A DNA stretch of 64,000 nt from Nocardioides aquaticus (lineage in GTDB: Bacteria; Actinomycetota; Actinomycetes; Propionibacteriales; Nocardioidaceae): positions 3,596,001-3,660,000 of the forward strand of contig NZ_CP075371.1 in the NCBI RefSeq assembly GCF_018459925.1, given 5' to 3'. Under the pieces are notes generated by a model. That model was not told the DNA's origin and ran no database searches. It worked only from the letters and a program-made list of their open reading frames with translations. The position numbers and the translations under genes are program-made. Positions 63,538-64,000 of the stretch are shown here, piece after piece; position 1 is the stretch's first letter; every line of letters begins with the position of its first letter.

Positions 63538-63914
63538 GCCGTCAACGCGCCAAGGCCCACGGTGAAGTTTCACCCGGTTTTTCTCGCCCTGACCGGTCGT
63601 AGCGCCTAGGTGCAGAAGGGTTGCCGTCACCGTCCTACGCCGGGAGCGGATATTGGGCGCATTGATTGGAGGCCAGCCAGGGCCCCGAGGGTGGCGCACG
63701 GCACCCGCCCCGGACTACGCCTTGCCGTCCCCCAAGGGTCGGTAGGCGGGTGCCGCGTAGGCGCTCCCCAGCGCCCGTCGAAAACGTAAGCGAGGGCCTC
63801 CGCCCCATCGCAAGTCGGACCAATTGCAAACCCCGGCGGGCCCCGGGGACTGCTGAGGTTCGGTTGTCACCTTGACGTGTGGCAACATCTGTCGCCGCTG
63901 GAAGGATGTCGACC
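63538..63914. other. region without recognised gene
   Basis: 377 bp right of element F. No family is recognised in either strand; the overlapping frames look non-coding. Near 63,893-63,914, CGCTGGAAGGATGTCGACCA matches the leader of orfA in element E, so an IS3 end may lie here. Confidence 0.4.
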
Positions 63915-64000
63915 ATGCCTGCTCCCCATCCCAAGGATGTCCGTGCGCAAGCCGGTGACAGGTTGGGCCTACCTACCGTTGTCCTCAGTTACGCCGTGGA
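63915..64000 (+). CDS. partial ORF at the window edge, possibly IS3 orfA start
   Basis: ATG 63915 follows the sequence CGCTGGAAGGATGTCGACCA shared with element E. The first residues PAPHPKDVRA resemble orfA starts (PKPYPKEFRD), but what follows (GDRLGLPTVVLSYAV) does not. It may be a truncated orfA fused to other DNA. The end lies outside the window. Confidence 0.35.
   Translation, partial: MPAPHPKDVRAQAGDRLGLPTVVLSYAV

Noticed and set aside
63635..63934. Minus-strand 99-codon frame near the right edge
   Set aside because: No ribosome site, no domain, composition like random GC-rich sequence.

Overview
The window is a very GC-rich actinobacterial chromosome segment. Gene content (class-specific PHA synthase locus, ssrA-smpB-M23-ftsX-ftsE-prfB cell-division block, Tad pilus locus), many GTG starts and a repeat ending in a CTCGAGACC-type motif point to Nocardioides or a close relative in the Nocardioidaceae. 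That genus assignment is inference. No rRNA or tRNA gene was found; the only structural RNA gene seen is tmRNA.

Positions 1-28,580 look like ordinary core chromosome, tightly packed. They hold an SDR fragment, HIT protein, M15 peptidase, a secreted glycerophosphodiesterase, a KtrAB-type potassium uptake pair, and a polyhydroxyalkanoate cluster (acyl-CoA dehydrogenase, depolymerase, PhaC synthase, acyl-CoA ligase) read as overlapping genes. Next come a methyltransferase/DUF3626/binding-protein/P-loop run, ssrA with smpB, the M23-FtsX-FtsE cell-wall hydrolase module and prfB. The last part is a Tad/Flp pilus locus. Many of these genes have a TAnnnT box only 6-8 nt before the start codon, which suggests leaderless transcripts.

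At about 28,580 the Tad ATPase gene loses its N-terminal half and the character changes. From there to the right edge the DNA is an accessory region full of gene remnants and insertion sequences: at least five IS3-family copies or remnants, IS110, IS256 and ISL3 pieces, several nested in one another. A 47-bp near-identical direct repeat lies at the tadA break (28,545-28,591) and again at 58,844-58,890, 30.3 kb away, as attachment sites might.

The cargo is a nitrate module. A MarR regulator faces a Nas/Nap-like molybdoenzyme across an 87-bp region with two TTGCG/CGCAA dyads. A ZIP transporter follows. On the minus strand lies a narK-narG-narH-narJ-narI-hemerythrin-cupin-flavohemoprotein gene string, combining nitrate import and respiration with probable NO handling. 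To its right are a secreted DUF6448 protein coupled to a signal peptidase, a GAF/PAS sensor kinase and more IS copies. Two 1,265-bp IS3 copies, nearly identical and in opposite orientation (37,195-38,459 and 60,779-62,043), bracket the nitrate module. The stretch from 28.6 to 34 kb carries small membrane proteins (a DUF1622 gene trio), a sigma/anti-sigma-like pair, an XRE/DUF2975 pair and several broken genes.
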